Below are positions 61,836-64,000 of a stretch of 64,000 bases of DNA, in pieces. The position numbers were made by a program, and so were the translations under genes. Source of the DNA: Rossellomorea sp. SC111. Lineage in GTDB: Bacteria > Bacillota > Bacilli > Bacillales > Bacillaceae_B. Location: NCBI RefSeq assembly GCF_024733565.1, contig NZ_JANIOC010000011.1, forward strand, positions 123,335 to 187,334. The letters run 5' to 3'. The notes beneath the pieces were generated by a model. It was not told the origin of the DNA. It saw only the letters and a program-made list of their open reading frames with translations, and did no database searches. Numbering within the stretch: the stretch's first letter is position 1; each line of letters begins with the position of its first letter.

Positions 61836-62026
61836 AACGATATGTAATGGCGGTACGGTGTTACTATAACAAACCCTCTCCTTGAAATCAATTAAAATAC
61901 GAATTTTATTTAAATTATTTTTATAATCATTCGTGTTTTAGGGAGTGTTTATTTAGAATTAAAGCATTACGTTTGAAATCTTATTGTAGAATACTATAAT
62001 AAAAGAAAAACGATGAGGTGAACCTT

Positions 62027-62926
62027 GTGAAAATTGGTCTTATCGGATTAGGGGATATTGCGAAAAAAGCCTATCTTCCTGTTCTATCTGAAAAAGAAGG
62101 CATTGAATTGGTCCTTTGCACGAGAAATGAGGAAACACTGCTCAGTATGGCTGAAAAATATCGAATCGAAGAAAGGGTCCAGAATGTAGAGGAATTGATT
62201 GCTGCAAAGATTGACGCAGCCTTCGTCAGTACAGCTACAGAGGCCCATTTTCAGATCACGGAAACGCTTCTTGAAAACGGCATTCATGTGTACATAGACA
62301 AACCGATTTCTTTGAATTTCCATGAAACGGAACGAATCGTCCAACTTGCGAAGGACAGTGGAAAGATCGCCATGGTCGGATTCAACAGGCGCTTCATTCC
62401 CAAAGTGAAGGAGCTGAGAGACCACGGGAAACCAGATTTCGTATTAATGCAGAAAAACCGATTCAAAGCACCGGACGAGCCAAGGAGATTCATCGTCGAA
62501 GACTTCATCCATGTCGTCGATACCCTGCGTTTCCTGATGGCTTCAGACGTGTTGGATGTAAAGGTTCAATTCCTTAAAAAAGGGGATCTCCTCCATCACC
62601 TCATCATCCAGCTCATCGGTGACGACTGCACGGCCATCGGCATCATGAACCGTGATGGCGGTGTGACGGAAGAAATCATTGAATACTCTGCCGGACATCA
62701 TAAGTATGTCGTAAACAGCCTTGTTGAAACGACGCACTATCATAACAAAGAGAAGAGCACTTCTTCTTTTGGAGATTGGGAACCGACGTTGTATAAACGG
62801 GGGTTCTATGATCTGGTGGATCACTTTATCGAATGCGTGGAAAAAGGGCAGGAAACGGACCCTTCCATCGAGGATTCTTTGAGCACCCATGAGATCTGTG
62901 AAAGGATTGTGGGAATGATAGAATAA
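62027..62926 (+). CDS. Gfo/Idh/MocA-family oxidoreductase
   Basis: About 299 residues from a GTG start with GAGGTGA upstream. The NAD(P) Rossmann motif GLIGLGDIAKKAYLPVL and the typical EKP-like motif (DKPISLNFHETERIV) are present. The substrate of these sugar/inositol dehydrogenases is not predictable. Two inverted repeats follow. Confidence 0.85.
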   Translation: MKIGLIGLGDIAKKAYLPVLSEKEGIELVLCTRNEETLLSMAEKYRIEERVQNVEELIAAKIDAAFVSTATEAHFQITETLLENGIHVYIDKPISLNFHETERIVQLAKDSGKIAMVGFNRRFIPKVKELRDHGKPDFVLMQKNRFKAPDEPRRFIVEDFIHVVDTLRFLMASDVLDVKVQFLKKGDLLHHLIIQLIGDDCTAIGIMNRDGGVTEEIIEYSAGHHKYVVNSLVETTHYHNKEKSTSSFGDWEPTLYKRGFYDLVDHFIECVEKGQETDPSIEDSLSTHEICERIVGMIE

Positions 62927-62939
62927 TTGAACGATAGAG

Positions 62940-62981
62940 GGCTTGACTTAGGACACGGCACCCGTCCCCCTAAGTCAAGCC
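62940..62981 (+). terminator. Hairpin after Gfo/Idh gene
   Basis: GGCTTGACTTAGG paired with CCTAAGTCAAGCC around a C-rich loop. The T run is lacking. Confidence 0.65.
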
Positions 62982-62985
62982 TTCC

Positions 62986-63031
62986 ATTTAAATCATTCTA
63001 TTGAACACTAGTTCAATAGAATGATTTAAAT
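62986..63031. repeat. Perfect 21-bp inverted repeat
   Basis: A 46-base hairpin with arms ATTTAAATCATTCTATTGAA + C and a 4-base loop ACTA. No T run; a TTGAAC-ACTA-GTTCAA core could be an operator for the following gene. Confidence 0.8.
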
Positions 63032-63101
63032 CGTTTAGTTCCCTCTGTATTTTTCAGATAATTGTTACTATTGAGCGATATACGTTTTTACGTTCCTTTT
63101 G

Positions 63102-63124
63102 TATACTTTAATCGAAACGTTTCA
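63102..63124 (+). promoter_or_regulatory. Promoter with LacI/cre-like operator
   Basis: TATACT at 63102-63107 is followed by CGAAACGTTTC (63113-63123), a palindrome close to the LacI operators at 47239, 47283 and 48371. The -35 is poor. It implies carbon control of the glycoamylase-like gene. Confidence 0.55.
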
Positions 63125-63149
63125 CTAAATTGAAAGGACGTGAAGGATA

Positions 63150-64000
63150 TTGAAAAAAATAATGTCGTTGCTTCTCCTCATCGTGTTGGTTATCAGTTCT
63201 ACCCTTCCTGCTGCTGCTTCAGCACAGCCTAAAAACAAAGGAAAAGAGATTGCTTTATCCAAACAATTGAAAGCGATTTCAAAGAATACTTATCGCTACT
63301 TCGAAGATTTCACTGATAAACGGACCGGTCTCACTTATGATGCCGTCCGTATGGAAAACAGGGAAATCACTTCCCAGAAATTCACCTCACCTACGAACAT
63401 TTCCATGTATATGATGAGTACCGTTTCAGCCGAGGAAGTAGGGCTCATTTCAAGGGGAAAAGCTGTGAAAAACATCTCAAAAACATTAACATCACTAGAA
63501 GATATGGAGAAATGGAACGGACTCTTTTACAACTGGTATTATACGAAAGATGCCTCACTCATGACGGATTGGGGACAATTCATTTCCACCGTTGACAATG
63601 GATGGCTGTCTGCCGGCTTGATCGTAATCGGACAAGCGTATCCTGAACTGTATGATCGGACCCACGCGTTAGTAGAAGACATGGATTATTCCACCCTCTA
63701 TACTCCTGAAGTAGGACAAATGAGAGGCGGCTATGATGTAGCGACCGGAAGCTATACAGCTCATCATTATGGTGCCTTTTATACTGAACCCCGGGTAGCA
63801 AGCTATATCGCCATCGGAAAAGAAGATGTACCGGAAGACCATTGGTGGAGAATGTTCCGAACCATGCCCGAAAGCTGGGATTGGCAGGCTCAAATTCCAG
63901 AAGGATACACAGAAACATATGACGGTGTAGAGGTCTTCGAAGGACATTACAGCTACAAGGGCACTAAATATGTACCAAGCTGGGGAGGTAGCATGTTTGA
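63150..64000 (+). CDS. Secreted glycoamylase-family protein (5' part)
   Basis: The first 283 codons are in the window; the 3' end is beyond. A signal peptide (KKIMSLLLLIVLVISSTLPA, cleaved after AAASA) follows a TTG start. WNGLFYNWYYTKDASLM, STVDNGWLSAGLIVIGQAY and HHYGAFYTEPRVASYIAIG match PF10091-type glycoamylase proteins, which act on beta-1,2- or related glucans. An operator like that of the sugar operon lies upstream. Confidence 0.8.
   Translation, partial: MKKIMSLLLLIVLVISSTLPAAASAQPKNKGKEIALSKQLKAISKNTYRYFEDFTDKRTGLTYDAVRMENREITSQKFTSPTNISMYMMSTVSAEEVGLISRGKAVKNISKTLTSLEDMEKWNGLFYNWYYTKDASLMTDWGQFISTVDNGWLSAGLIVIGQAYPELYDRTHALVEDMDYSTLYTPEVGQMRGGYDVATGSYTAHHYGAFYTEPRVASYIAIGKEDVPEDHWWRMFRTMPESWDWQAQIPEGYTETYDGVEVFEGHYSYKGTKYVPSWGGSMF

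Noticed and set aside
1..64000. tRNA, rRNA, prophage or intact insertion sequence
   Set aside because: No cloverleaf, rRNA, integrase or transposase sequence was recognised in the window.

Overview
The window looks like chromosomal DNA of a Gram-positive, spore-forming Bacillaceae. Supporting signs are moderate GC content, strong AGGAGG-type ribosome binding sites, frequent TTG and GTG starts, CcpA/LacI-style operators, a fatty-acid-inducible CYP102 P450, a paired DUF47/Pit phosphate system, HflX, tandem cold-shock genes, and a candidate sigma-K promoter in front of a Tyr-rich lectin-like protein. A Rossellomorea-like bacillus is my best guess, but it comes from general resemblance and was not tested by a search.

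Layout. 1-9 kb: a frameshifted membrane protein, a beta-lactamase-fold serine hydrolase, an EamA exporter, an AraC/GyrI regulator, an SRPBCC-ArsR operon, a flavin amine oxidase, an XRE regulator with a membrane partner, and an orphan TetR-like C-terminal domain. 8-18 kb: a quinone-oxidoreductase-like MDR protein, gabD, brnQ behind an attenuator-like leader, VOC/HxlR, two LysE exporters with an Lrp regulator, a broken ABC ATPase remnant, and two membrane transport proteins. 18-32 kb: a GGDEF/EAL protein, a transglutaminase lipoprotein, a GntR/DUF1648 operon, an alanine symporter, the lectin-like propeller, CtaG/DUF2243, and hflX with a candidate attenuator. 32-41 kb: a soluble chemoreceptor-like protein, an SDR, an ECF sigma/anti-sigma/membrane operon, a 44-residue membrane peptide, and the TetR-CYP102 pair. 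41-50 kb: a carbohydrate ABC importer with a debranching-type glucosidase and its LacI regulator, a second AraC/GyrI protein, and dbpA. 51-64 kb: a tandem hairpin repeat, duplicated csp units, a TipAS-type MerR, rluF, pit, a decayed DesR-like gene beside an intact desaturase, two further enzymes, a guanine-riboswitch-controlled nucleosidase lipoprotein, and the start of a secreted glycoamylase-family protein.

The most striking whole-window signal is a short inverted repeat, GAGGGACGGACCT...AGGTCCGTCCCTC, found complete or as single arms at about 18 loci. Most copies sit just after stop codons. One arm is read in frame inside the anti-sigma gene and another inside the decayed DesR-like gene. 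A third arm coincides exactly with the point where an ABC ATPase fragment breaks off in its Walker A motif. The family therefore looks both dispersed and associated with rearrangement. The leader regions are the other rich vein: brnQ, hflX and the nucleosidase lipoprotein each carry a terminator in their leader, and several regulators have dyads lying directly on their own promoters.
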